From positions 62,001-126,000 of the forward strand of contig NZ_KQ483358.1 of the NCBI RefSeq assembly GCF_001432305.1: DNA of 64,000 bases, read 5' to 3'. Positions within the stretch are counted from its first letter, which is position 1, and each line of letters begins with the position of its first letter. The DNA is from Curvibacter sp. PAE-UM. Lineage in GTDB: Bacteria > Pseudomonadota > Gammaproteobacteria > Burkholderiales > Burkholderiaceae_C. The notes beneath the pieces were generated by a model. The model ran no database searches, had not been told where the DNA came from, and saw nothing but the letters and a program-made list of their open reading frames with translations. Below are positions 53,910 through 63,642 of this stretch, piece by piece. A program made the translations under genes and the position numbers.

Positions 53910-56054
53910 TCAGCGCAGGGAGGTACGGTCTGTCAGTGTCTTGGGCGTGATGAAGACCAGCATCTCCTGCTTGTTGGACACCCTGGACTTGTTACGGAAC
54001 AAGGCGCCGATCCCAGGCAGATCGCCAAAGAACGGAACCTTGGTCGTATCTTCGCGCTCCAGCTGGGTAAAGATGCCGCCGATCACCACGGTACCGCCGT
54101 TTTCGACCAGTACCTGGGTCTTCACGTGCTTGGTGTCAATGGCAAAACCCGCCGGCGTGGACTGCCCCACCGTGTCCTTGTTGATATCCAGCTCCAGAAT
54201 CACATTGCCTTCAGGCGTGATCTGGGGCGTGACTTCCAGCATCAGGTTGGCCTTCTTGAAAGCGATCGAGGTCGCACCACTGGCCGAAGCCACCTGATAC
54301 GGAAGTTCCGTACCCTGCTCGATAATCGCCTTCACCTTGTCCGCCGTGACGACACGCGGACTGGATACCACCTTGCCCTTGCCATCGGCTTCCAGCGCTG
54401 ATATCTCCAGGTTCAGGAATCGGGCCGCGTTCTCGCCGAAGATCGAGACAGCAAAAGTTGCCGCATTGAAACCGCCCTGCCCACCGCCCGGCAGATTGAC
54501 AAACGTACCGGAGGTCGTACCGGCTGACGCTGCGTTGTAAGTCGGCCCAAACTGGGCCCCAGCCCCGGTCGAATCGGTACTCGCGTTCATACCCCCACCA
54601 AGCCTGACACCCAGCGATTTACCGAAGGTATCGGAGGCCTCGACAATGCGCGCCTCGATCAGCACCTGGCGCACCGGAATATCCAGCTTGCCCACCAGGT
54701 CCTGCACCTGCTCCAGCTTGCTGCCAACATCGGTCACGAACAGCTGGTTGGTGCGGGGCTCGGCGATGGCGCTTCCCCTGGGACTCAGGATGCGTGAACT
54801 GGAACCCGCGGCACCACCAGCCGCACCAACAGAACCAACAGCACCGACACCCATCAGTTGCCGGGCCACATCGACGGCCTTGGCATAGTTGAGCTGGAAA
54901 GACTGGGTGCGCACAGGCTCCAGGGTCTCAAGCGCAGCGTTGGCTTCACGCTCCAGCTTTTCCTTGGCCAGGATCTCATCCTTGGGCGCGATCCACAACA
55001 CGTTACCGTTCTTGCGCAAGCCCAGGCCCTTGGACTGCAGGATGATGTCCAGGGCTTGGTCCCAGGGCACGTCCTGCAAGCGCAAGGTCACGTTGCCGGC
55101 CACCGAGTCGGAAGTCACCACGTTGAAGTTGGTGAAATCGGCAATCACCTGCAACAGGGCACGAATTTCGATGTTCTGGAAATTCAGCGACAGCTTCTGT
55201 CCGTTGTAACCGGGCCCCTGGGTCAATTTGGCAGTGTCGACACGCTGGGGCTTGACTTCAACCACGAACTGGTCATCACTCTGATAGGCGCTGTGCTCCC
55301 AGGCGCCCTTGGGCTCGATCACCATGCGCACACGGTCGCCCACCTGGAAGGCGGTCACTGTCTGCACCGGCGTGCCGAAATCGGTCACGTCAAGCTTGCG
55401 GCGCAAGCCTTCGGGCAAACTGGATTTCATGAACTCGACCACCAGGGTCTGTCCGCTCTGACGTATATCGACACCCACCTGGCTATTGGGCAAGGCGACG
55501 ACCACTCGACCCGAACCGCTCACACCGCGACGAAAGTCAAGGTCCTTGATCGGCAGGGTTTCACGGCTCTTGCTTTCGGCAAAAGTGGAGGCGGGTGCAA
55601 CGGGTGCTGTAGTCGCCGCTACGGGATCCAGCGTGACCAGCAGCGACTTGCCCTGCAACTCAGCCTTGTAATTGGTAGCCTGCTTCAGATTCAGGACCAC
55701 GCGGGTACGGTCTCCGGCGGGAATGAGATTGACCGAGCGCAAATTGCCCTGATTGACCTCGATCGTGGAACGCCCCATGGCGTTTCCCACACCGGGAATA
55801 TCCAGCGCAATCTTGGCCGGCGACTTGATGGAAAAACCATTGGGCACAGCCGTCAAAGGCTGTGACAGATCGATCTTGACGACTTCCGCCCCACTTTGCA
55901 GGGAGCCGGTCACGGCCTCGATGATGGGCTGCGTCGCGGTCGCGGGAACCGTCTCTGACGCTTGCGCACCAGCCGTCTGCGCCAACGCAGAAACACCCAG
56001 CATGGCCAAGACCATGGCGCCAGCCCAGCGCGTCCACATAATCTGATTTTTCAT
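53910..56054 (-). CDS. pilQ: Type IV pilus secretin PilQ
   Basis: Outer-membrane secretin through which the pilus passes. It is 714 residues. A signal peptide (ending SALA-QT) is followed by AMIN peptidoglycan-binding regions (about 45-270), an STN/N0 domain (about 290-370), an N1 domain and the secretin core (about 465-705), which ends in VFITPKTLTDR. A Gly/Ala/Ser-rich insert (GAVGSVGAAGGAAGSSSR) breaks the N1 domain. Its ATG overlaps the pilP stop. Confidence 0.97.
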   Translation of the reverse strand: MKNQIMWTRWAGAMVLAMLGVSALAQTAGAQASETVPATATQPIIEAVTGSLQSGAEVVKIDLSQPLTAVPNGFSIKSPAKIALDIPGVGNAMGRSTIEVNQGNLRSVNLIPAGDRTRVVLNLKQATNYKAELQGKSLLVTLDPVAATTAPVAPASTFAESKSRETLPIKDLDFRRGVSGSGRVVVALPNSQVGVDIRQSGQTLVVEFMKSSLPEGLRRKLDVTDFGTPVQTVTAFQVGDRVRMVIEPKGAWEHSAYQSDDQFVVEVKPQRVDTAKLTQGPGYNGQKLSLNFQNIEIRALLQVIADFTNFNVVTSDSVAGNVTLRLQDVPWDQALDIILQSKGLGLRKNGNVLWIAPKDEILAKEKLEREANAALETLEPVRTQSFQLNYAKAVDVARQLMGVGAVGSVGAAGGAAGSSSRILSPRGSAIAEPRTNQLFVTDVGSKLEQVQDLVGKLDIPVRQVLIEARIVEASDTFGKSLGVRLGGGMNASTDSTGAGAQFGPTYNAASAGTTSGTFVNLPGGGQGGFNAATFAVSIFGENAARFLNLEISALEADGKGKVVSSPRVVTADKVKAIIEQGTELPYQVASASGATSIAFKKANLMLEVTPQITPEGNVILELDINKDTVGQSTPAGFAIDTKHVKTQVLVENGGTVVIGGIFTQLEREDTTKVPFFGDLPGIGALFRNKSRVSNKQEMLVFITPKTLTDRTSLR

Positions 56055-56596
56055 TTAGCTTTCTCCTGCAACTGCAGTGTGGCGGGACGCTCGATCCACT
56101 CGCCCACGGCGTCTTGCACAATTTCGCGCAAGATGACTTCGGTCTCGGTGATTTTGGTCACACGCCCATAGTTCATGCCCAGATAGCTGCCCAGCCTGAC
56201 CTGGTAGAGCAAGCGGTCGACCCGGATCAAGGCGGCCGGCTGCCTTTCCTGGATCAGACTTCCAACCATGGACATGGTGTCGAGCGGGAAAGCCTCCAGG
56301 GCCTCCTTGCGCCGAGCCAGTTCCGGTGCAATCAGGGCACTGGTGATCGTAGCGGGCTGGACCACGTCCCGCTTGAGGGCGGACGTCAATTTATCCTTAC
56401 TGAAAGGATCAACGGTCGCCATATCAACGTAATTTTCCGGCTTGTATGGCTTGGGTTCTGAAATCGGGGCGACCCGCGGACGCATCTGGTTGCGCTGCTC
56501 CAGCATCCAGGCGCGCAAATCGTCCTCGCTGGACGCCCCACAGCCCGCCAGCACCAAGGCTGTCATCAGCAAGGTCAAAAACCGGATCAGACTCAT
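56051..56596 (-). CDS. pilP: Type IV pilus lipoprotein PilP
   Basis: Inner-membrane lipoprotein that joins PilNO to the secretin. It is 181 residues, with the lipobox LVLAGC and lipidated Cys19. A disordered linker (about 20-75) precedes the beta-rich HR domain (YLGMNYGRVTKITETEVILR). It overlaps pilQ and pilO at both ends, indicating tight coupling. Confidence 0.96.
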   Translation of the reverse strand: MSLIRFLTLLMTALVLAGCGASSEDDLRAWMLEQRNQMRPRVAPISEPKPYKPENYVDMATVDPFSKDKLTSALKRDVVQPATITSALIAPELARRKEALEAFPLDTMSMVGSLIQERQPAALIRVDRLLYQVRLGSYLGMNYGRVTKITETEVILREIVQDAVGEWIERPATLQLQEKAK

Positions 56597-57267
56597 TTCT
56601 TGCCCCCTGCGGGCTTGCGCTGCGCGGCGATTTCGTCTTTGTCGAGATAACGGAACGTCTTGGCTGTTGCATCCATGACCAGTGTCGAACTGTCGCGCCC
56701 GGCACCCGGCACCATCGTCAGATTGTTCAGCGTCACGATGCGCGACAGATGTGCAATATCGGAGGTGAAGGAGGCCATGTCATGGAAACGACCGGTCACC
56801 CTGATAGCGATCGGCAACTCGGCGTAGTAGTCCCGGATCACCACCGAACCAGGTCGGAACAGGTCGAACTGCAGGCTGCGCCCCAGGCCCGCCTGGTTGA
56901 TGTCAGACAGCAGCGCATCCATTTCCGCCTTGCTGGGCAACTGTTTCTCCAACTGTGTCACGTACTGCAGGACCTGTTCGCGCTGCTTGCGCAATGCATC
57001 GAGGTTGATGGCCTTGGCCAGCTTGGTCTTGTATTCCTCGCGCAGCTTCACTTCCTTCTCGCGCGCCTGGGTGAGGATTTCATCCTCGCCGCTGAGCCAG
57101 ACGAACCAGAGCGCCACGACCACTGCCAATGCGATGGCGAGGAACAAACCGAAGCGCGGCAGCGGCGGCCAGACGACCGGATTGCGCGGGTCGAGATTGC
57201 TGAACTGGGACTGCAGCGTTGTCTTCCACTGCGCAAATTTCAGATTCAAGGATGATGTGCTTGCCAT
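56593..57267 (-). CDS. pilO: Type IV pilus alignment protein PilO
   Basis: Bitopic protein of the inner-membrane alignment complex, pairing with PilN. It is 224 residues. One membrane span (FGLFLAIALAVVVALWFVWL) is followed by a coiled coil (about 75-130) and a ferredoxin-like periplasmic domain, with the family segment LPIAIRVTGRFHDMASFTSD. It lies 12 bases after pilN. Confidence 0.96.
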   Translation of the reverse strand: MASTSSLNLKFAQWKTTLQSQFSNLDPRNPVVWPPLPRFGLFLAIALAVVVALWFVWLSGEDEILTQAREKEVKLREEYKTKLAKAINLDALRKQREQVLQYVTQLEKQLPSKAEMDALLSDINQAGLGRSLQFDLFRPGSVVIRDYYAELPIAIRVTGRFHDMASFTSDIAHLSRIVTLNNLTMVPGAGRDSSTLVMDATAKTFRYLDKDEIAAQRKPAGGKK

Positions 57268-57279
57268 ATCGGTATCCCC

Positions 57280-57909
57280 TTATGGCTTGGCGGGCTGGGA
57301 AGCCACCGCCATAGGCGCCGATGCGGCAGTTGCGGGGGGTCTCTGCACCTCGCTGGCACGCAACATGCGCACGCGCACGGTGAAATTGGCCACCCGCCGC
57401 TGGTCTTTGCCAAAGGTCACATTGGCTGCCACGATCTCAACCAGTTCCGGCTTGGAAAACCAGGGGGAGTGGTAGGCCAGGTTACGCAGCAGTTCGGAGA
57501 CCCGCTCGTTGGACTGCGCCGTACCCTGCAAGATAATCAGCTGGTTGTCCTGACGCATATTGGTGATGTACACCCCCTCCGGGAACTGGCGAGTCAGTTC
57601 GGTCAGCAACTGCACCGGCATGTTGCGATCGGCCTGCAGGTTTTCCACGGCCTGCTGACGAGCACGCAAAGCGGCAATTTCCGCCTCAAGTGCGGCAATA
57701 TCCTTGATCTGGTTGTCCAGCTTCCGGATTTCCTGGGTCAGCATCGTATTCAGCCCCTCCTGCGAGGATATCTGGCCCTGAAGCCAGAGAAACACGATGC
57801 CGGCGAGCAGGCCGCCGGTCAGAGCAGATGCGCCCAACGAAATGTTGAAAACATCCTGCCTCTTCTTGCGCGCGGCCTCGCGGTGAGGCAGCAGGTTGAT
57901 CAGTATCAC
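57280..57909 (-). CDS. pilN: Type IV pilus alignment protein PilN
   Basis: Bitopic inner-membrane protein of 209 residues. The cytoplasmic N-terminus ILINLLPHREAARKKRQ is the conserved peptide that binds PilM. It is followed by one span, a coiled coil and a ferredoxin-like domain (GVYITNMRQDNQLIILQGTA). Its ATG overlaps the pilM stop (ATGA). Confidence 0.97.
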   Translation of the reverse strand: MILINLLPHREAARKKRQDVFNISLGASALTGGLLAGIVFLWLQGQISSQEGLNTMLTQEIRKLDNQIKDIAALEAEIAALRARQQAVENLQADRNMPVQLLTELTRQFPEGVYITNMRQDNQLIILQGTAQSNERVSELLRNLAYHSPWFSKPELVEIVAANVTFGKDQRRVANFTVRVRMLRASEVQRPPATAASAPMAVASQPAKP

Positions 57910-58991
57910 TGCAGAAACCTCCGCATCGCCAGACCACAGGACGTCAGGTAAGAGGGCGCCTCTCGGGTCATCTTCTTGAGGCGGACTCCGTCACCGATCT
58001 CCATGCCGTCAAAGGGATTGACCAGGCTGCACGGGAAGCTCAACTGCTGCGTCACGGCATCGGTCAGCCCGGACAAGGCTGCCGCCCCGCCCGCCAGCAT
58101 GATGTAGTCCACCTTGTGGTGCGGCGTACTGGTGAAGAAGAACTGCAAGGCGCGTCCGATTTCCTGAACCATGCTTTCGATGAAGGGACGCAGCACGCTG
58201 CTTTCGTAGTCCTCAGGCAGCTCACCGCTGCGCTTCTTGGACTCGGCCTCCTCCAGCGAGAAACCATATTGACGCACGATCAGCTGGGTGAGCTGGGCAC
58301 CCCCAAAGGCCTGGTCGCGCTCATACAGCACCTCGTCATCCCGGATCACCTGCATGCTGGTGGTCAGCGCCCCCACCTCGAACAAGGCCACGATAGCCCC
58401 CACCCCCTGCTCCGGCAGATTGGCGATCAGGCGCTTGGCCGCCAGGCGGGAAGCATAGGACTCCACATCGACGATGACGGGCTTGAGACCGGCCGACTCG
58501 GCCAGTCCCTGAATGTCCTGGACTTTTTCCCGGCGTGACGCAGCAATCAGTACATCGATATCGCCTGCCGTTGTCGCGCTGGGACCGATCACACAGAAGT
58601 CCAGGCTAACTTCCTCAAGAGGGAAGGGGATGTATTGGTTGGCCTCGGCCTCCACCTGCATCTCCAGTTCCACCTCGCTCATCCCGCCGGGCAGGACGAT
58701 CTTCTTGGTGATCACAGCCGACGGTGGCAGGGCCATGGCCACGTTCCTGGTCTTGGTGCCGCTTTTCTTGACCAGGCGACGCACGGCCTCGGCCACTTCA
58801 TCGAACTTTTCGATGTTGCCGTCCGTGATCCAGCCACGCTCCAGCGGCTCGATCGCGCAACGATCGAGCACATACTGACCAGCTTTGTTCTGGCTCAACT
58901 CGACCAGCTTGACACTGGAAGAACTGACATCCAAACCCAGCATGGGCTCAGGCTGGCGACTGAACAAGGATCCCAATGAGATCAAGAGCAT
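57906..58991 (-). CDS. pilM: Type IV pilus assembly protein PilM
   Basis: Actin-like cytoplasmic protein that binds PilN and links the alignment complex to the motors. It is 361 residues with the FtsA/PilM nucleotide-binding fold: GLDVSSSSVKLVEL near the start and YIMLAGGAAALSGL near the end. The ATG at 58991 touches the AGGGG ribosome site with almost no spacing. The TTG two codons on (58985) would sit 6 bases from it, so translation may begin there (MISLGSLF). Confidence 0.96.
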   Translation of the reverse strand: MLLISLGSLFSRQPEPMLGLDVSSSSVKLVELSQNKAGQYVLDRCAIEPLERGWITDGNIEKFDEVAEAVRRLVKKSGTKTRNVAMALPPSAVITKKIVLPGGMSEVELEMQVEAEANQYIPFPLEEVSLDFCVIGPSATTAGDIDVLIAASRREKVQDIQGLAESAGLKPVIVDVESYASRLAAKRLIANLPEQGVGAIVALFEVGALTTSMQVIRDDEVLYERDQAFGGAQLTQLIVRQYGFSLEEAESKKRSGELPEDYESSVLRPFIESMVQEIGRALQFFFTSTPHHKVDYIMLAGGAAALSGLTDAVTQQLSFPCSLVNPFDGMEIGDGVRLKKMTREAPSYLTSCGLAMRRFLQ

Positions 58992-59040
58992 CCCCTGAAA
59001 GAAACCGGCGACAGGCCGGCAAACCTATGAATTCACTTGA

Positions 59041-59069
59041 ATGCTAGCAGTTAGGTCCTTGTCCTGCAA
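59041..59069 (-). promoter_or_regulatory. Predicted sigma-70 promoter of pilMNOPQ
   Basis: On the minus strand TTGCAG (59064-59069) and TAGCAT (59041-59046) are exactly 17 bases apart, with a predicted start near 59034 and a leader of about 43 bases to pilM. The rest of the 261-base pilM-mrcA gap shows no gene. Confidence 0.55.
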
Positions 59070-59221
59070 AGGATTTTTCCCAAATCGGCACGACTGAGCG
59101 TTGTCAAAAGCAGACGGTTTGTATGCGATTGCAACAAGCCGGAAGCGGGCGTTTCACTATGGCTGAGGAGCCACGCATGAATAAAAGAACCTTGGCGGCC
59201 CTCTTGGTGAGCCCAGATTTT

Positions 59222-59227
59222 TATAAT
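59222..59227 (+). promoter_or_regulatory. -10 element upstream of mrcA
   Basis: A consensus TATAAT overlaps the most upstream in-frame ATG (59226). Transcription would begin near 59234, after that ATG, so translation must start further on; this decides in favour of the ATG at 59253. The -35 is not clear. Confidence 0.5.
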
Positions 59228-59252
59228 GCTGACGCGACCTTACAAAGATTTT

Positions 59253-61748
59253 ATGCCCCCTGATTCCCATCCCGAGCCCACCCCCGCCCCCAGCCCAACC
59301 GGCATGAAATCCCCTCGCTCTGCCGCCGTGCGCCGGCTCCTTCGCGTCGGCCTGTGGGCCGGCGGCATCGCACTGGCAGGACTGGCCTCGATCTTCATCG
59401 TGGTCTCCATCGCCATGGCATTGGCCTACCCGAATCTGCCGGACATCTCCGACCTTTCGGAATACCGACCCAAACTGCCGCTGCGCATCTTTTCAGCCGA
59501 AGGCGAACTGATTGGCGAATTCGGCGAGGAGCGCCGCAATTTCACCTCGATCAAGAACATCCCCCAGGTCCTGACCGACGCGGTCCTGGCCATTGAGGAT
59601 GCGCGCTTCTTCCAGCATGGCGGCGTCGATTACGTGGGGGTCGTGCGCGCCGGCCTGGCCAATGTCGGCAAGGCCAAGAGCCAGGGAGCTTCGACCATCA
59701 CCATGCAGGTGGCGCGCAACGTCTACCTGTCTTCCGAGAAGACCTTCACGCGCAAGATCTACGAGATCCTGTTGACCTTCAAGCTGGAGCACCTGCTCAC
59801 GAAGGACCAGATCCTCGAGATCTACATGAACCAGATCTATCTGGGCAACCGCGCCTACGGCTTTGCCGCCGCGGCCGAGACCTACTTCGGCAAGGCGCTC
59901 AAGGACATCACCATCGCCGAGGCCGCGATGCTGGCCGGCTTGCCCAAGGCGCCCTCCGCCTACAACCCGATCAGCAACCCCAAGCGCGCGCGCAGCCGCC
60001 AGCTTTACATCATCGACCGTATGCTGGATAACGGCTTCATCACTGCCGAAGAGGCAGAAACGGCCAGAAAACAGGATCTGCGGATCAAGTCGGCAGGTAA
60101 CAACGCTGGCGGAAACGGGCCGACGCGCAGCCACGCGGAGTTTGTGGCTGAAATGGTGCGCCAGCTGATCTTTGCCCAGTATGGCGAGGAAACCTATACA
60201 CGGGGACTCAACGTTTACACCACGATACGCTCCAGCGACCAGGAGGTGGCCTACCAGGCCCTGCGCCAGGGCATCATGGAATTCGAACGCCGCCAGGCCT
60301 ACCGGGGGCCCGAGAAATTCATCACCCTGCCCGAAAAAGCCGCCGAGCTTGAGGACGCCATCGATGACGCTCTGGACGAGCATCCCGACAACGGCGATCT
60401 GCTGGCCGCCGTCGTGCTCGAAGCCAATCCACGCAAGGTCGTGGTCATGCGACGCGGGGGAGAAATGCTGGAGATCACAGGCGAAGGGCTGCGCATTGCC
60501 CAACCCGGCCTGCAACCCAGGGCCGGCCCCAAACTCAAGATCCGTCGTGGCGCCATCATCCGGGTCATGAAGACAGCGAAAAACACCTGGGAGATCCTGC
60601 AGTTGCCGGAAGTCGAAGGGGCCTTCGTTTCACTGGACCCGCGCAACGGCTCCATCAAGGCCCTGGTCGGCGGTTTCGACTTCGAGAAGAACAAGTTCAA
60701 CCACGTCACCCAGGCCTGGCGCCAGCCCGGTTCGAGCTTCAAGCCCTTCATCTACTCGGCCGCACTGGAAAAGGGTTTTACCCCGGCCACCGTGGTCAAC
60801 GATGCCCCGCTGTTCTTCGAGCCCGAGCTCACCGGGGGCCAACCCTGGGAGCCGAAAAACTACGATGGCGCCTTCGAAGGACCGATGCCCCTGCGACGCG
60901 GCATGGCGAAGTCCAAGAACATGATCTCCATCCGCGTGCTGGACGCCATCGGCGCACGCTACGCCCAGAGTTGGATCACCCAGTTCGGCTTCGATGCCGA
61001 AAAACACCCGCCTTACCTGACCATGGCGCTGGGCGCTGGCTCGGTCACGCCCATGCAGCTGGCAACCGGCTATTCGGTCTTCGCCAACGGTGGCTACCGC
61101 ATCAATCCCTGGATGATCAGCAAGATCACCGAACAAAAAGGCAAGGTCCTGGCCCAGGCCAAGCCGGTCGTGCCCGATGAGTCCATGCGTGCCGTTGACG
61201 CGCGTAACGCCTTCGTCATCTCCACCCTGCTGCAGGAGGTCACGCGCTCGGGTACAGCCGCGCGGGCGCAGGCCACACTGAAGCGCCCGGATATCTATGG
61301 AAAAACGGGTACTACGAACGATTCGATGGATGCCTGGTTTGCCGGCTATCACCCCACTCTGACCGCCATCACCTGGATCGGCTACGACACGCCGCGCAAG
61401 CTGGGCGATCGTGAGACCGGCGGCGGCCTGAGCCTGCCGGTCTGGATCAGCTACATGGAGCATGCTCTACGCGACGTTCCAATTCTGGAACTGGCACCGC
61501 CCGAAGGCGTCGTTCATGCCGGCATTGACTGGCTTTATACCGAGCACGCCAAAGATGGCGGCGTGCTGTCGCTGGGGCTGGATGACATGCCAGCTGTCAT
61601 GCCCCCACCCGGAGGCATCGTGCCTGCACCCGCCCCCGTAGCGCCGGCCCCTGCACCAGCGCCGGCGGCGACGCCCCCACCGGCTCCAGCGCCCAATCCT
61701 CCCGCGGAGGAAAAACTGCGCATCCTCGACCTGTTCAAGAACAACTGA
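59253..61748 (+). CDS. mrcA: Penicillin-binding protein 1A
   Basis: Bifunctional peptidoglycan synthase. From ATG 59253 it is 831 residues. One membrane helix lies at about 33-57. The GT51 transglycosylase domain (about 80-255) has catalytic E115 (AIEDARFF) and STITMQVARN. The transpeptidase domain carries SSFKPFIYS (SxxK), SKN and YGKTGTTND (KTGT). The final 60 residues are Pro/Ala-rich. It is divergent from pilM, as in many proteobacteria, and abuts cyaY tail to tail with no spacer. Confidence 0.97.
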   Translation: MPPDSHPEPTPAPSPTGMKSPRSAAVRRLLRVGLWAGGIALAGLASIFIVVSIAMALAYPNLPDISDLSEYRPKLPLRIFSAEGELIGEFGEERRNFTSIKNIPQVLTDAVLAIEDARFFQHGGVDYVGVVRAGLANVGKAKSQGASTITMQVARNVYLSSEKTFTRKIYEILLTFKLEHLLTKDQILEIYMNQIYLGNRAYGFAAAAETYFGKALKDITIAEAAMLAGLPKAPSAYNPISNPKRARSRQLYIIDRMLDNGFITAEEAETARKQDLRIKSAGNNAGGNGPTRSHAEFVAEMVRQLIFAQYGEETYTRGLNVYTTIRSSDQEVAYQALRQGIMEFERRQAYRGPEKFITLPEKAAELEDAIDDALDEHPDNGDLLAAVVLEANPRKVVVMRRGGEMLEITGEGLRIAQPGLQPRAGPKLKIRRGAIIRVMKTAKNTWEILQLPEVEGAFVSLDPRNGSIKALVGGFDFEKNKFNHVTQAWRQPGSSFKPFIYSAALEKGFTPATVVNDAPLFFEPELTGGQPWEPKNYDGAFEGPMPLRRGMAKSKNMISIRVLDAIGARYAQSWITQFGFDAEKHPPYLTMALGAGSVTPMQLATGYSVFANGGYRINPWMISKITEQKGKVLAQAKPVVPDESMRAVDARNAFVISTLLQEVTRSGTAARAQATLKRPDIYGKTGTTNDSMDAWFAGYHPTLTAITWIGYDTPRKLGDRETGGGLSLPVWISYMEHALRDVPILELAPPEGVVHAGIDWLYTEHAKDGGVLSLGLDDMPAVMPPPGGIVPAPAPVAPAPAPAPAATPPPAPAPNPPAEEKLRILDLFKNN

Positions 61749-62078
61749 TCAGGCGGAGAACTCGAGTGCCGTGGCGGCCTGCTCGCTCGCGTAGCGCGAC
61801 AGGCTGGCAAAGAACTCCCCCTGCCCCTTGGTGTCGAGCCACTGGCTGCCATCGAATTTGTAGTGGTACCCGCCCGAACGGGCCGCCAGCCAGATTTCGT
61901 GCAGGGGTTTCTGCAGGTTCACCACGATCTGGCTGCGATTGCGAAACACCAAGGTCACCATGCCGCCGACGCGCTGGTTATCGATATCCACATCGCTTTC
62001 CTCGTTGATGCGGTCGCAACTGGTTTCGATGGCACGCAGGACACTCTCGGCGCGGTCCATGAATTCGGTGTCGGTCAT
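61749..62078 (-). CDS. cyaY: Frataxin homologue CyaY
   Basis: Iron-binding regulator of iron-sulfur cluster assembly, 109 residues. The acidic first helix ([20 protein letters not shown]) and the beta strands [17 protein letters not shown] and [18 protein letters not shown] are the frataxin hallmarks. Its start is only 12 bases from the divergent lptM start, so its promoter must lie inside lptM. Confidence 0.95.
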   Translation of the reverse strand: MTDTEFMDRAESVLRAIETSCDRINEESDVDIDNQRVGGMVTLVFRNRSQIVVNLQKPLHEIWLAARSGGYHYKFDGSQWLDTKGQGEFFASLSRYASEQAATALEFSA

Positions 62079-62084
62079 TACAAT
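62079..62084 (+). promoter_or_regulatory. -10 element abutting the lptM start
   Basis: TACAAT lies 6 bases before the lptM ATG (62091) and fills half of the 12-base gap between the cyaY and lptM starts. Normal spacing would place the transcript start at the A of the ATG, giving a leaderless mRNA. No ribosome site is present, which fits. The -35, inside cyaY, is weak. Confidence 0.4.
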
Positions 62085-62090
62085 TCCGTG

Positions 62091-62357
62091 ATGTTGGAAA
62101 CCCCTCGAATTCTAGTCAGGCCTCTAAGCCATGCCGCGTTTGCTGTCATTGCGGCAAGTGCCTTGCTTGGCATGACGGGCTGCGGCCAGACCGGCAGTCT
62201 GTACCTGCCCACCGAGCCCGCCGCCGCCAATCGCGCCTCCTTGCCCCAGTCCATGTGGCCAGCGATGCCTGACAAGAAGAAATCCGACACACCCGCCACA
62301 CCAGCCCCCGGTGCGACGCCAACCCCCGCATCCGCCCACGTACCCGCCCCCCAATGA
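62091..62357 (+). CDS. lptM: LPS translocon maturation lipoprotein LptM (YifL-like)
   Basis: Small lipoprotein of 88 residues. The lipobox LGMTGC lipidates C31, and the conserved GQTGSLYLP motif directly follows, which in E. coli LptM helps the LptD/E translocon mature. The rest is a Pro/Ala-rich tail. The ATG at 62091 was chosen because it opens a proper signal peptide; the frame upstream is antisense to cyaY. Its stop overlaps the lysA start (ATGA). The lptM-lysA pair beside cyaY is widely conserved. Confidence 0.88.
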   Translation: MLETPRILVRPLSHAAFAVIAASALLGMTGCGQTGSLYLPTEPAAANRASLPQSMWPAMPDKKKSDTPATPAPGATPTPASAHVPAPQ

Positions 62358-63628
62358 CCGCCAAACCACTCCCGGGTCACCCCCACATCGCCTACCGGGG
62401 CGATGAGCTCTTCATCGAAAACGTACGCTTGGCTGATCTGGCCCGCCAGCACGGTACGCCGCTGTTCGTCTACTCCAAGGCTGCCATGCTGGCCGCCCTG
62501 GGCGCCTACCAGCGCGGCTTTGCCGGCCGCAAGGCGCAGATCTGCTACGCCATGAAGGCCAACTCCTCGCTGGCCGTGCTGCAGCTGTTCGCTCAGGCCG
62601 GCTGCGGTTTCGACATTGTCTCCGGCGGCGAACTCGAACGCGTGCTGGCTGTAGATGGTGATGCCGCCAAGATCATCTTCTCCGGCGTCGGCAAGACACG
62701 CGCCGAAATGCGCCAGGCGCTTGACGCAGGTATCGGTTGCTTCAACGTCGAGAGCGAAGCTGAAATCGACGTGCTCAACGAAGTTGCACTGACCGTGGGC
62801 AAACGCGCGCCCATCAGCATCCGCGTCAACCCCAACGTCGATCCCAAGACCCACCCCTATATTTCGACCGGCCTCAAGGGCAACAAGTTCGGCATCGCGC
62901 ACGAACACACGCTGGCCACCTACCAGCGCGCCGCATCCCTGCCCGGCCTGAACGTCGTAGGCATCGATTGCCACATCGGTTCGCAGATCACCCAGGAGGC
63001 GCCCTACCTGGACGCCATGGACCGCGTGCTGGATCTGGTTGCGGCCATCGAGGCAAGCGGCATCCCGCTGCACCACATCGACTTCGGTGGCGGCCTGGGT
63101 ATCGATTACAACGGCGACACCCCACCGGCCGCCGATGCCCTGTGGGCCAAGCTGCTCGCCAAACTGGATGCGCGCGGCTACGGCCAGCGCCAGCTCATGA
63201 TCGAGCCCGGCCGTTCGCTGGTGGGCAATGCCGGCGTCTGCCTGACCGAGGTGCTCTACCTCAAGCCCGGGGAACAGAAAAACTTCTGCATCGTCGATGC
63301 CGCGATGAACGACCTGCCGCGTCCCGCCATGTATGAGGCCTACCACCAGATCGTGCCACTGGCACCACGCGCCGGCGCCGGCGCGACCTGGGACGTGGTC
63401 GGGCCGGTGTGCGAAAGCGGTGACTGGCTCGGTCGTGACCGCAGTCTGAACGTGCAGCCCGGCGATCAGCTGGCCGTGCTGTCAGCCGGCGCCTACTGCA
63501 TGAGCATGGCCAGCAACTACAACACGCGCGGTCGCGCCGCCGAGATCCTGGTTGATGGAAGTCAAGCCAACCTGATACGTCGACGAGAAACTCCGTCGGA
63601 CACGTTCCAGCACGAACGACTGCTTTGA
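62354..63628 (+). CDS. lysA: Diaminopimelate decarboxylase
   Basis: PLP enzyme that decarboxylates meso-diaminopimelate to lysine. It is 424 residues. K68 in CYAMKANSS binds PLP; SGGELERVLA, HCHIGSQI-like CHIGSQITQ, GGGLGIDY and EPGRSLVGNAG line the cofactor site; and GPVCESGDWLG gives the catalytic Cys from the partner subunit. It is coupled to lptM by an ATGA overlap. Confidence 0.97.
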   Translation: MTAKPLPGHPHIAYRGDELFIENVRLADLARQHGTPLFVYSKAAMLAALGAYQRGFAGRKAQICYAMKANSSLAVLQLFAQAGCGFDIVSGGELERVLAVDGDAAKIIFSGVGKTRAEMRQALDAGIGCFNVESEAEIDVLNEVALTVGKRAPISIRVNPNVDPKTHPYISTGLKGNKFGIAHEHTLATYQRAASLPGLNVVGIDCHIGSQITQEAPYLDAMDRVLDLVAAIEASGIPLHHIDFGGGLGIDYNGDTPPAADALWAKLLAKLDARGYGQRQLMIEPGRSLVGNAGVCLTEVLYLKPGEQKNFCIVDAAMNDLPRPAMYEAYHQIVPLAPRAGAGATWDVVGPVCESGDWLGRDRSLNVQPGDQLAVLSAGAYCMSMASNYNTRGRAAEILVDGSQANLIRRRETPSDTFQHERLL

Positions 63629-63642
63629 TCGCACCAATCCTC

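Noticed and set aside
59226-59252. Upstream start of mrcA at 59226
   Set aside because: That ATG overlaps the TATAAT -10 element, so it would precede the transcript start; the ATG at 59253 is preferred.
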